Source: Flavobacteriia bacterium
GTDB lineage: Bacteria; Bacteroidota; Bacteroidia; Flavobacteriales_D; Crocinitomicaceae
Assembly: GCA_026391005.1 (NCBI GenBank)
Contig: JAPLEV010000053.1
Location: 73,218 to 135,960 of the forward strand
Direction of reading: 5' to 3'
Length of the DNA: 62,743 bases
This document shows positions 43,567 through 52,569 of this stretch, one piece after another. A program made the position numbers and the translations under genes. The notes below the pieces were generated by a model. That model made no database searches, was not told the origin of the DNA, and was given only the letters and a program-made list of their open reading frames with translations. Numbering within the stretch: position 1 is the stretch's first letter; each line of letters starts with the position of its first letter.

Positions 43567-44799
43567 CTATCTCATTTTTTCTATTTCCATGTAAGAAGGA
43601 CATTTAACCAATTCTTTTTTGATAGTTGACTGATCTTTAGATTTGTCATTGAAAATCTTTTCACAAGACTCAATATCGCTCTTGTATTTCTTTTGGATCG
43701 CTTCTATCTCCTTCGGATCTCCATTAGCAGCTTTTGCTTCTTTCAAAATTCCTAAATAAATGTCCGTACAATTACAAATCTCAGACCCTTTCATCAGGCC
43801 AATCACCATTATAACGACTACAAATAAAATTCCGACAATACCAACTAACAATGCAGCAGTTGCTGCTCTGCTTTTTTGCCAAGCGACGATTGGCTTTTGT
43901 TGTTTAACCTCTTTGTTTTCAATGATTTTCTCCTTAGGACCATCATCGATTGACTGCTGTTTCGTCGATGCCTCAACACTAGAAGCTGAAGCCGAGGTGT
44001 CCAATTCTTTTAACATTTCTAGAACTGTTTGATACCTTGCATTTCTATCTTTGGAAGCGGATTTCTGAATGATGGCATCAAATATTGGATTGTTTTTCAG
44101 ACTTGGAATTGGTTCATTGATGATTTTTGTAAAAATCTCATAACTCGATTCTTCTGCGCTTTCATAGGGAGCTTTCCCTGTTAATGTAAAATAAAGCGTA
44201 ACGCCTAAAGCATAAATATCAGCGCGATGATCAATTGATTTTTCGCCTTTAACTTGTTCCGGACTCATGTACACAGGCGTTCCCATTTGCGTACCTGTTT
44301 GGGTCATTTCATTGCCGGTCCCAAATAGTTTTGCGATGCCAAAATCAAGTATTTTTACCTGATTGTTTTTGTCAATAAAAATATTGGCGGGCTTGATATC
44401 TCTATGCACAATTCCTTTTGAATGGGCATAATCAAAGGCATTCAATACTTGGGTAAATAGCATCTTTACCTCATTAGTTGAAAGCGGCCCAGTTCGTTTA
44501 ACTCGGGCATCTAAGTCTTCGCCTTCTAAAAGCTCCATGATAATTGCAAGGGTTTCATCTTGCTCTTCCACATCTAAAACACGCGTGATATGCGGATGAC
44601 TCAACGAAGCCATGAAATTTGCTTCATTTTCGAAGCGTTGACGCAATTGTGGATTCCTTGCCAAAATTGGGCTTAGGATTTTAATAGCCACTTTTGTCCC
44701 TAATTTTACATGAATTCCTTCATATACGGATGCCATTCCGCCTTCACCTATTTTTCGCGTAATGGTGTATTTACCGATTGTTTGGTTGATGTAGTCCAT
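43567..44799 (-). CDS. Ser/Thr kinase-TM protein with small helical sensor
   Basis: A 410-residue receptor-type kinase: kinase domain about 10-275 with intact G-E-G-G-M-A-S-V-Y, Lys, H-R-D-I-K-P-A-N and D-F-G; membrane helix at about 318-340; then about 70 mostly helical residues with three Cys (C-N-C, later E-S-C and K-C-P), likely in the periplasm and disulfide-linked. It follows the 44832 kinase after 32 nt and belongs to the same kinase sub-type as 44832 and 57048 (T-Q-T-G-T-Q-M-G-T-P activation segment). Confidence 0.9.
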   Translation of the reverse strand: MDYINQTIGKYTITRKIGEGGMASVYEGIHVKLGTKVAIKILSPILARNPQLRQRFENEANFMASLSHPHITRVLDVEEQDETLAIIMELLEGEDLDARVKRTGPLSTNEVKMLFTQVLNAFDYAHSKGIVHRDIKPANIFIDKNNQVKILDFGIAKLFGTGNEMTQTGTQMGTPVYMSPEQVKGEKSIDHRADIYALGVTLYFTLTGKAPYESAEESSYEIFTKIINEPIPSLKNNPIFDAIIQKSASKDRNARYQTVLEMLKELDTSASASSVEASTKQQSIDDGPKEKIIENKEVKQQKPIVAWQKSRAATAALLVGIVGILFVVVIMVIGLMKGSEICNCTDIYLGILKEAKAANGDPKEIEAIQKKYKSDIESCEKIFNDKSKDQSTIKKELVKCPSYMEIEKMR

Positions 44800-44831
44800 A
44801 TTTTATATTAGGAAATCACTTTTATTATTAA

Positions 44832-46436
44832 CTAACTTGTTGGAACCTTAGGTTGAATTCTTGAAGACAATTCAATGATCGGTAAAAGTAATAACAAAAA
44901 ATTGTTGATAGAAACGTAGTAGAAGGAATTAAATAAATAATCAATACTAAATAAATAACTATACAAGATAGCTAAATTAATGAAACAAATTGTGCCGAAA
45001 ATAAATTGACCAAAATATTTTTTATTAAAAAAGAAAACAAAAATTGAACATAAATAGAGAAGTAAAAAACATCCGATTACACCAGAGGATCCGGGAAAGC
45101 CTAGGAATAATCCTAAATTTAATAGTGCGAATGCAAGCATGTGAAAAACAAAGGCTGTTTTATTGAATGACATAAAACTGCAAAACAAAGCTATCACAAT
45201 AATAATTGGAGAACCAAAAATATAGAACATGTTTGGAAAATGTGCCAACCAGAAAAGCGCAAAAACAGTGATTGTAATCCGTAAAATTATTTTACTTGGT
45301 TTAAAAAATAATATGCTAGATGAAATAATGCAAAGCAATAAGGCTATGTGAAACAGCCCACTTCCCATTCCCATTAGAACTCGTGAGAGAAAGGCCCAAA
45401 CTAAGGTCCCTAAAATTAACCCGATCAATAATCTGTTTAAGTTGAAAAACTTGGTAGGAATATTATCTAACACAGCTTTATTTTCTATTTCCGCTTCTGT
45501 TTGAATCGGTTTCGGGGATTCTGCCGCTTTTATTTCTTGAACAGTAGATTGGTTTGAAAGATCGGCGTTGATTTCAATTGTTGCATTTTCCACCTTACTT
45601 TCTTTCGCGGTCTCTGGGCTTTTTATGACTGAATTATTCATTTCTCCTAACCATTCTTCACAACTTTGAAATCGTTGCTCTCGGTCCTTATTACAAGCTT
45701 TATAAATTAGTTGGTTAAATTTTCCATTTCCACTAATTTCGGGTAAGGGTTCGTGAACAATCTTATTAAATATATCAAACTGCGATTCGGTTTTTGAATC
45801 GTAAGGTGCTTTACCACTTACCGCAACAAAAAGTGTTACGCCAAGTGAATAAATATCGCTTCGGTGGTCTATGGATTTTTCGCCTCTTATTTGCTCAGGA
45901 CTCATAAATATCGGAGTGCCCATTTGAGTCCCAGTTTGGGTCATTTCATTGCCCTGGCCAAAAAGTTTAGCAATACCAAAATCAAGAATTTTAACCGTGC
46001 CGTTTGGAAGTATATAAATATTGGCTGGTTTGATGTCTCGGTGTACGATTCCTTTGCTATGCGCGTATTCAAAGGCAGAAAGCGTTTGAGAAAAAATATT
46101 ATTCAACTCTTCGTCATTCAAAGGCACATTTTTTTTCATCTTCTCATCCAGATCTTCGCCTTCCAGAAGTTCCAAGATTATGGAAAGCTGTTGGGGTTGA
46201 TCATCAAAATCAATAACCTTTATAATATTAGGATGATTCAATGAAGCCATTATTTTCGCTTCATTCTTAAAACGTTCTCTTATTTGGCTATTTGCAGATA
46301 ATATAGGGTTCAATACTTTTATGGCAACCCTTGTTGCCAGAACTTCATGCTCTGCTTCGTAAACGCTCGCCATTCCGCCTTCACCTATTAATCGCAGTAC
46401 TTTGTATTTACCGATTGTTTTGTTGCTATTTTCCAT
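44832..46436 (-). CDS. Ser/Thr kinase with polytopic membrane domain
   Basis: A 534-residue kinase. The kinase domain (about 10-270) is intact (H-R-D-I-K-P-A-N, D-F-G-I-A-K) and nearly identical, in protein and DNA, to that of the gene at 57048-58559. After a linker, residues about 335-525 contain about seven hydrophobic helices with short loops, so the sensor is embedded in the membrane rather than outside it. I do not recognise the membrane domain. It lies 26 nt after the FHA-ABC gene. Confidence 0.9.
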   Translation of the reverse strand: MENSNKTIGKYKVLRLIGEGGMASVYEAEHEVLATRVAIKVLNPILSANSQIRERFKNEAKIMASLNHPNIIKVIDFDDQPQQLSIILELLEGEDLDEKMKKNVPLNDEELNNIFSQTLSAFEYAHSKGIVHRDIKPANIYILPNGTVKILDFGIAKLFGQGNEMTQTGTQMGTPIFMSPEQIRGEKSIDHRSDIYSLGVTLFVAVSGKAPYDSKTESQFDIFNKIVHEPLPEISGNGKFNQLIYKACNKDREQRFQSCEEWLGEMNNSVIKSPETAKESKVENATIEINADLSNQSTVQEIKAAESPKPIQTEAEIENKAVLDNIPTKFFNLNRLLIGLILGTLVWAFLSRVLMGMGSGLFHIALLLCIISSSILFFKPSKIILRITITVFALFWLAHFPNMFYIFGSPIIIVIALFCSFMSFNKTAFVFHMLAFALLNLGLFLGFPGSSGVIGCFLLLYLCSIFVFFFNKKYFGQFIFGTICFINLAILYSYLFSIDYLFNSFYYVSINNFLLLLLPIIELSSRIQPKVPTS

Positions 46437-46462
46437 AGTTAATTTTTAATAATAAATTGAAC

Positions 46463-48784
46463 TTATTTTATTCTTATTGAATCCTTATTCTTCAAGGAAA
46501 TATAAATACCAATGAAGCACGTGCACGTGATAATTAAAACGGCAATTTGGTCAATAGGTAAATTATATGCCCAATTTCCAAAATTTTCCTTATAAGATTC
46601 ATGAAAGAGTTTTTTTAATTGAACTATCGCTTCGACAGGTTGTTGTGTTGTTTCACCAGTTTTAAGTGGACTTGGAACATCGGGAAATACATTTTTTTGA
46701 ATTATGCTAAATCCTTCTGTTCCCCATCTTGATAAAGTGGCATAACTTAATGTTTCAACAAATTGATTTTCAATTTTCGCAACCACTCCAGCAAGCATAA
46801 TTTGAGGAATTAAAGCAATCGGAACTAGTGTCATAACTTTATCAGTGGTAGAAACAACAGCAGATAGCAAAAGCCCCATCATTGTAGCCGCTATTGAAAG
46901 GCATAACATCCATGCAAAAGTTCCAACAGGATTATTCCAACTTGGATTAGTTGAAGAGAAACGAATGGAGAGTATTAAGGTGAACAATAGCGCTTGCATT
47001 GCTGCAAAGGTGCTTAACACTGTTATTTTGGATAACATATAAGGAAGAATCCCTTGGTTAAACATCCGTTCTCTTTTAAATATTGGCGTTTCCCCCACTA
47101 TTTCCCTCGCAGCATTATTGGTCCCAAACCAAACAGCACAAACAGCCATTAAAAAAGGAACTGCTTGGGTAATATTCGAAAAAATCAAACAAATTAACCC
47201 TGCAATAATTGGTGCTTGTCCAACCATGATAAGCGAATTCATCTTATCATTTAATTTAATATTGAAGTACCTTATAGTTAACCACCAGAATTGTGAAAAG
47301 AAATTAATTGAATTTAATTTTCGTAGCTTGTTATTATTTATGGGCTTAACGGCACCAACATGATTATCTCTCTTATGTTTATCTACCCAAATTTTTGCTT
47401 TAGCATCCACTAATTGTGCATAGACTTTTACGGTGTCGTCTACCCCAAAATAATTCAAATAAGCCTTGGTGTCTCCTTGATATACCATGTGTCCGCCTTC
47501 AGCCATAAAAATCACATCGTCCATGTAATTCAAATCTTCCGGTTTATGGGTAACCATGATTACAGTGGTGCCTTTTTTAGATAATTTTTTAAGAATTCCT
47601 AAAAACTCTTCAATAGTTTGTGGATCCAAGGGGGATGTTGGTTCATCAAGGAATAATATTAATGGATCTGTTAATATCTCTACCGCAATAGAAACGCGTT
47701 TACGTTGTCCACCACTTATTTTACCCACTAAACTTTTACGAATATGTTTTATATTTAATTCTTCAAGTACTTGTTCAATTTTTTGACTAATAACATCACT
47801 GCTAGCATTTTCCAACCTTAATTTTGCTGCATAAAATAGGGATTGTTCTACTGTTAATTCTCTATGCACAATGTCGTCTTGGGGCACATAACCTATATGC
47901 GTTTTTAAGTAATCGAAATGTTCATTAAGGTCTAAACCATTGATCAAAACTCGACCACTTGTTGGCGGCGCGTCACCATTTAATGCTTTCAAAAGCGTTG
48001 ATTTTCCACAGCCTGATGGCCCCATTACTGCTATTAAAGATTTCGACTGAATCTCAAATGATGCAATATGCAAGCCTATTTTGCCTCCTTTAAATTGCTT
48101 GGATATTTGTTCTGCACGAATAGCAACTTCTTTAGTTAAATCTTGTGCCTTGCCTCTTAAACTTAATTTAAAACGACCAATTATGATGACATCACTTTCG
48201 GAAACATTTACAGATCCAGCTATTCTTCTTCCATTTAGAAATGTGCCATTTAATGTACTTAAGTCCGTTAAAATATAATTATCTTTCCCTTTTTGTTCAA
48301 TAGTTGCATGTACTCTGCTGACAATTGGATTGTCTAAGATGACATCATTGTCAGTACTTCGACCAAGGGTTATTTTGGATTTATTTCTAAATTTATCAAT
48401 GATGTCTGTTGTTCCAAAGTTTTCGGATGATACAGGCGTAGGTGTCGATTTTGGTATGGAAGAAAAATTATCTGGGTTAAAAACTATTGTTAAGCCACCG
48501 TCACCGGAAAACCTAACAATATCATTAACAGAGAAAGGGTACTGCACACCTTTCTCAATTTTTTTATTATTAATAAATGTACCATTAGTACTTCCTAAAT
48601 CAACAATGTAAAGGTTATTATTTTCATCTTGAATTAGTTGAGCATGTTCCGAAGAAATATTGCGTATAGTAGGAAATGAAACTTCGCAAGTGGCATCTCG
48701 TCCTATTACAACCACTGCCGATTTATTAGGGGTAAATGAAATTTTACGATAAAGTTGATTATCTTTTACAAATCCAATTTTCAT
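46463..48784 (-). CDS. FHA-FHA-ABC ATPase-ABC2 permease protein (Rv1747-like)
   Basis: A 773-residue half-transporter. FHA 1 at about 25-80 (V-I-G-R-D, S-S-E-H-A, G-S-T-N-G-T-F-I), FHA 2 at about 140-195 (L-G-R-S-T-D-N-D, S-R-V-H-A, L-N-G-T-F-L-N-G), ABC ATPase from about 225 with Walker A G-P-S-G-C-G-K-S near 254-262, signature S-G-G-Q-R near 360 and Walker B L-F-L-D-E-P near 383, then six membrane helices (ABC2/ABCG type) at 500-770. The same order occurs in mycobacterial Rv1747, controlled by kinase PknF through FHA binding. It is the likely export output of this island. Confidence 0.93.
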   Translation of the reverse strand: MKIGFVKDNQLYRKISFTPNKSAVVVIGRDATCEVSFPTIRNISSEHAQLIQDENNNLYIVDLGSTNGTFINNKKIEKGVQYPFSVNDIVRFSGDGGLTIVFNPDNFSSIPKSTPTPVSSENFGTTDIIDKFRNKSKITLGRSTDNDVILDNPIVSRVHATIEQKGKDNYILTDLSTLNGTFLNGRRIAGSVNVSESDVIIIGRFKLSLRGKAQDLTKEVAIRAEQISKQFKGGKIGLHIASFEIQSKSLIAVMGPSGCGKSTLLKALNGDAPPTSGRVLINGLDLNEHFDYLKTHIGYVPQDDIVHRELTVEQSLFYAAKLRLENASSDVISQKIEQVLEELNIKHIRKSLVGKISGGQRKRVSIAVEILTDPLILFLDEPTSPLDPQTIEEFLGILKKLSKKGTTVIMVTHKPEDLNYMDDVIFMAEGGHMVYQGDTKAYLNYFGVDDTVKVYAQLVDAKAKIWVDKHKRDNHVGAVKPINNNKLRKLNSINFFSQFWWLTIRYFNIKLNDKMNSLIMVGQAPIIAGLICLIFSNITQAVPFLMAVCAVWFGTNNAAREIVGETPIFKRERMFNQGILPYMLSKITVLSTFAAMQALLFTLILSIRFSSTNPSWNNPVGTFAWMLCLSIAATMMGLLLSAVVSTTDKVMTLVPIALIPQIMLAGVVAKIENQFVETLSYATLSRWGTEGFSIIQKNVFPDVPSPLKTGETTQQPVEAIVQLKKLFHESYKENFGNWAYNLPIDQIAVLIITCTCFIGIYISLKNKDSIRIK

Positions 48785-48804
48785 TTTTATTCAATTATTG
48801 TTGG

Positions 48805-49698
48805 TCATTTTATTATTTCTATTTCTTTTGTATGGATATTTACTTTGAAGTGCTGCCGCAAAGGAATTTTGATTTCCCTGCCATCGATAGAAATCAATGC
48901 ATCTCCATGAAGATAATAATCTAAGGATCCTGTCAACACTTTCGAAAATCCGCTTAAAGCAGAAGTAAGATTATTTACGTTTGACGTGCCTTCTATTATG
49001 GCACTTTCATTAATTTTTAGTAATTTTTCTGCAGTAAAAGCCCAATCAGAGACCTTAGTTTTCAATTCTTTTTCAGAAAAAATACGGCCGCGAATTTCTT
49101 TGAGTAAAATATCGAATGGTAGTTTGTTTTTAAAATTGAAACTAACATCTAAAAAGGTCGTTGGAATTGTGAATTCTTTTAGTTTAATGGATTCAACATT
49201 TAATCCATCATCTCCCATCGAATTTGTAATTACCGCATCCATTATATCTTTAGTATTTAGCCAAGTATCTAGTGTGGTAGATGTATTTATTTTGAAAAAT
49301 GTGAATTCACCTTGCACTTCAACTTTTAATTGAATGGAATCTTGATAAAGTATGGTCTTTAAATCATTTAAAAGTGAGTCTGCATAAAAGTCTGCAACAA
49401 CAGGTATAAGACTCTCATATTTTTTTTCTAATTGAAATGACTCAATACCTTTACCTTCAGCAATCAGATGACTTTTGTAATACATTTTGAATTGAAGTTT
49501 TTCACCAGTAAATGAAAACCAGTTATCATTTTGAACTTTTAGAAGTACATTAGCCTTCATTTTTCCATTCGAAAAATCAACAATTTCAAACTTGCTAATT
49601 CCAGAAAATGTTGGAGTAGAAATAGTTTGTGACATTATTATTCCAACAATAAAAATGGTGGTACAAACTAAAAACCATTTAGATTTTACCCAATTCAT
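48805..49698 (-). CDS. LEA14-like envelope protein
   Basis: A 297-residue protein anchored by one N-terminal membrane helix (about 8-25) with the rest outside the cytoplasm. The body has two beta-sandwich repeats with the late-embryogenesis-abundant type 2 (LEA14/WHy) pattern: V-L-L-K-V-Q-N-D-N-W-F-S-F, then V-S-F-N-F-K-N-K-L-P-F-D-I-L-L. Such domains bind hydrophobic molecules or lipids, which would fit a helper for the ABC exporter coded next. Its ATG overlaps the stop of the M48 protease gene by 4 nt. Confidence 0.78.
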   Translation of the reverse strand: MNWVKSKWFLVCTTIFIVGIIMSQTISTPTFSGISKFEIVDFSNGKMKANVLLKVQNDNWFSFTGEKLQFKMYYKSHLIAEGKGIESFQLEKKYESLIPVVADFYADSLLNDLKTILYQDSIQLKVEVQGEFTFFKINTSTTLDTWLNTKDIMDAVITNSMGDDGLNVESIKLKEFTIPTTFLDVSFNFKNKLPFDILLKEIRGRIFSEKELKTKVSDWAFTAEKLLKINESAIIEGTSNVNNLTSALSGFSKVLTGSLDYYLHGDALISIDGREIKIPLRQHFKVNIHTKEIEIIK

Positions 49699-50498
49699 TT
49701 AGGACATTTTAAATTATAATTTGATTCTATATGTCTTTTTGAGCAATCGGATCTCTTTATTGAATAAGGATGTGATGAAAATATTCCCATAATATTATCC
49801 GAGTCTTCATCTAAACTCATTCGTTCCCAAAGTTTTACATTATCGCAAACAGCATATCCTGCTCCATATGCTAAATCAATACCTACTAAATCACAATGTG
49901 CTTCATTTTTTTGATTAAATGGAGTGGTCAATACATTCCCAATCATAGCGGTAACACCTCCTGCATCGTCACCTAAAAAAGTAGTTGCTGTTTTTGATCG
50001 TTTAATTTGATCATTGATGTGACCTAATTCGTTATGTGCTATTTCATGGCCAATAATACATGCGATCTCATTGTCATTTGTACAAAAATTATACATGCCA
50101 GTAGTAAAATATATCTTTCCACCAAGTGTAAAGGCATTTAACATGGTAGTATCTATCAAATAAATTTTATAGTCAAAGCCTTTAGGACTAAAAATTTCCT
50201 TTTTCAACTTAGAAAGTATATATTCTATTTTTTTTAGCTTTTCTCCTTTCTCAATAAACGTAAAAGTATTGGTAATTTCCTTTAATAGGGTTTCTCCTAA
50301 TTCGATTTCTTCAGCAATTGTCACCTCTGTGCCAAACATGTTCAGTAGGTCTTTTTCCACGTCTCCAAATAATGAGGTGCTTGTGGATATAGCATCAGTT
50401 TCTAAACAACTTAAGTCGTATTTAATTTCTTTTTTCGTTTGTGAAAACGCTAAATTCAATAGGGAACTTAGAAGAAAAATAGTGCAGGTAATTTTCAT
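49695..50498 (-). CDS. Secreted M48-family metalloprotease
   Basis: A 267-residue exported zinc peptidase. Signal peptide 1-19 (ending L-A-F-S-Q), zinc site H-E-I-A-H-N-E-L-G-H near 147-156 with the third ligand in the downstream E-A-H-C-D segment. It lacks FHA and membrane domains, unlike its paralogue at 50513-51763, with which it shares the whole peptidase domain. It should act in the periplasm, maybe on the kinase sensors or other envelope proteins. Confidence 0.9.
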   Translation of the reverse strand: MKITCTIFLLSSLLNLAFSQTKKEIKYDLSCLETDAISTSTSLFGDVEKDLLNMFGTEVTIAEEIELGETLLKEITNTFTFIEKGEKLKKIEYILSKLKKEIFSPKGFDYKIYLIDTTMLNAFTLGGKIYFTTGMYNFCTNDNEIACIIGHEIAHNELGHINDQIKRSKTATTFLGDDAGGVTAMIGNVLTTPFNQKNEAHCDLVGIDLAYGAGYAVCDNVKLWERMSLDEDSDNIMGIFSSHPYSIKRSDCSKRHIESNYNLKCPK

Positions 50499-50512
50499 TT
50501 AATAGAGAGTTT

Positions 50513-51763
50513 CTAGTTGTTATCAATGCATTCAAACCCGTAATTCTGACTAATATGATTTTGTGAACAGTTGGATCTTTTTTCTGAATAAGGATGTGAC
50601 CGGAATAAATTATCAAAAGCATTGTAATCACCTTCTCCTGATTCTTTTTTCATTCTATTCCAAAGTGTAATGTTAACGCAACCATTATAACCAGCAGCAA
50701 TTGCAAGATCAATTCCTTTTAGATCGCAATGTGTTTCTTTCTTTTGTCCAAAGGGTATTGTTAAAATTTGATTAAGTGCTGCGCCGGATTCAGAAAGTAT
50801 TTTTACTTTTTGCAGCTGTTCTTTTATGTGTCCTAATTCATTATGGTTAATTTCGTGCCCAATCACACACGCCAATTCATCATTGGATTTGCAAAAACTA
50901 TACATTTTAGTGGTTACAAAAATTTTCGCTCCTGCTGTAAAGGCGTTTAATTCATCCGATTCAATTAAATAGATTGAATATTCAAATCCTTTAGGGACAA
51001 GTATTTGATCAGTTAGTAAATTTAGAATCTTGGTTAAATTATCAATTTTCTCACCACTTTCAATAAAAGTATACTGTTCACGACAATCGCTTAATAATTG
51101 ATCACCAACTTTCATCTCTTCTTGAATCGTAACTTCACCACCTACAGCATCAGTTATTTCACTGTCAACTTGCTCTAACACGTTAATTACATCGGTTGAA
51201 CCCAGATCACCTTTGTCATTCAAACAACTAAAGTCATAAACGATTTCTTTTCTTTTCTCTTTTTCTACTTTATTTGGCTGGTCATTTTTGTCATTAGGCA
51301 TATTAGGGTCAATCTCTGTAGGTTTGGAGTCAACTAAAATATACTCATTCGTAATGTAAAATAAGCCTACGAGCAGAAAAATAATCATAAGAGTTATTCC
51401 AATAGTTTTGAATGTATTTCTTTTCTTTGGGGGAGGTAAGGTATCAAAATCACTTTCATTAGAAATTTCTTCGTTACTGTTCTTATTCGTTTCTACTTTA
51501 TTTTGAGCATTTAAGGTATTTAAATTCTTCCATTTTAATGGGTCGCTCAAGGCAGCCTTTACAATGTCATTTGATTTTAATTGGATAGAGCCTACTATTC
51601 GTTGTCCATTTACAAATGTTCCATTCGCAGAATTAAGATCTGTTAAAAAAACATTGCCTTCGCCATCATAAAATAATTCTAGGTGATTACGTGAAACTGA
51701 CGGATGGATTAGAACAATATCGTTATCACTTGCTCTGCCAATTCTTATTGTTTTGAAACTCAT
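50513..51763 (-). CDS. FHA-TM-M48 metalloprotease fusion
   Basis: A 416-residue protein joining a cytoplasmic FHA domain (about 1-75: I-G-R-A-S-D-N-D-I, S-R-N-H-L-E, N-G-T-F-V-N-G), a linker, a membrane helix (about 120-140) and a periplasmic M48 peptidase domain with H-E-I-N-H-N-E-L-G-H near 292-301 and later E-T-H-C-D. This layout would let a cytoplasmic phospho-threonine control or position a periplasmic protease. It starts inside the kinase stop (ATGA) and is followed by the FHA-less paralogue after 14 nt. Confidence 0.92.
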   Translation of the reverse strand: MSFKTIRIGRASDNDIVLIHPSVSRNHLELFYDGEGNVFLTDLNSANGTFVNGQRIVGSIQLKSNDIVKAALSDPLKWKNLNTLNAQNKVETNKNSNEEISNESDFDTLPPPKKRNTFKTIGITLMIIFLLVGLFYITNEYILVDSKPTEIDPNMPNDKNDQPNKVEKEKRKEIVYDFSCLNDKGDLGSTDVINVLEQVDSEITDAVGGEVTIQEEMKVGDQLLSDCREQYTFIESGEKIDNLTKILNLLTDQILVPKGFEYSIYLIESDELNAFTAGAKIFVTTKMYSFCKSNDELACVIGHEINHNELGHIKEQLQKVKILSESGAALNQILTIPFGQKKETHCDLKGIDLAIAAGYNGCVNITLWNRMKKESGEGDYNAFDNLFRSHPYSEKRSNCSQNHISQNYGFECIDNN

Positions 51764-52569
51764 ATAAATTCTAATAAATCGAGTTGAAACTCTTCACATG
51801 ATTGATACCTGGCTTTCAAGTCTTTTCGAGTGGCCTTCTGAATAATATTATTTATTTTCTCCTCATGCAGCTCATCAAAGTCATATGGCACCTCCACGTA
51901 TGGAATTTGATTGTTTTTAATAGCTTCAAACATTTCTTCTCTTGATTCGCAATAGGAAAAAGGCAATTTTCCAGTTACCATTTCATATAGCGTAATTCCT
52001 AATGAGTAGATGTCTGAACGAAAATCTATGTTTTTACCTTTAATCTGTTCTGGACTCATGTAGGATGGGCTTCCCATTACGCTGTCCATCTCTTTGCCCT
52101 TTGAGTCATGCGAAATCCCAAAATCTATGACTTTAATTTCATTTCTATCTGACAACATGATATTCGAAGGTTTAATATCCAAATGGATTAACCCTTTATC
52201 ATGTGCATATCCAATTGCACTTAATACTTCATTTAAGAACAAGGCAATGTTTTGGATAGGGATAGGGCCAGTAACTTTTGAAATATGATCACTAAGATTT
52301 TTCCCATCTACGAATTCCATTATTAAGTAATGGGTATCATCATGCTTTATAAAATCTTTTAGTTTTACTATGTTTGGATGATCTAAATACAAGTATTGGT
52401 TTGCTTCTTCTAAAAATTTTTCACGTACAAATTCGCTCTTAAAAAAACTAGGTTTCAGTTCTTTTACTGCCACTGGTGCACCTGTATACACATCAACCCC
52501 TAAATATACGTGCGCAGTACCTCCCGAGTTTAATGGTTGAATGATTTGTATGTTATTTATTTTTTTCAA
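51760..52569 (-). CDS. Soluble Ser/Thr kinase, non-RD type
   Basis: A 269-residue kinase consisting of the kinase domain only, without membrane helix. Lys36 in V-A-V-K-E-L and D149-F-G are present, but the catalytic loop reads H129-L-D131 in place of H-R-D, so it is a non-RD kinase; the glycine loop is also unusual (N-S-G-G-T-A-H-V-Y). Such kinases are usually not controlled by activation-loop phosphorylation. It is locked between PP2C and the FHA-M48 gene by ATGA overlaps on both sides, so it is probably the core kinase of the operon. Confidence 0.92.
   Translation of the reverse strand: MKKINNIQIIQPLNSGGTAHVYLGVDVYTGAPVAVKELKPSFFKSEFVREKFLEEANQYLYLDHPNIVKLKDFIKHDDTHYLIMEFVDGKNLSDHISKVTGPIPIQNIALFLNEVLSAIGYAHDKGLIHLDIKPSNIMLSDRNEIKVIDFGISHDSKGKEMDSVMGSPSYMSPEQIKGKNIDFRSDIYSLGITLYEMVTGKLPFSYCESREEMFEAIKNNQIPYVEVPYDFDELHEEKINNIIQKATRKDLKARYQSCEEFQLDLLEFI

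Noticed and set aside
45864..46244. Long open frames on the plus strand opposite the kinases (also 57993-58430)
   Set aside because: They are antisense shadows of conserved kinase domains; the same shadow appears opposite both duplicated kinases.
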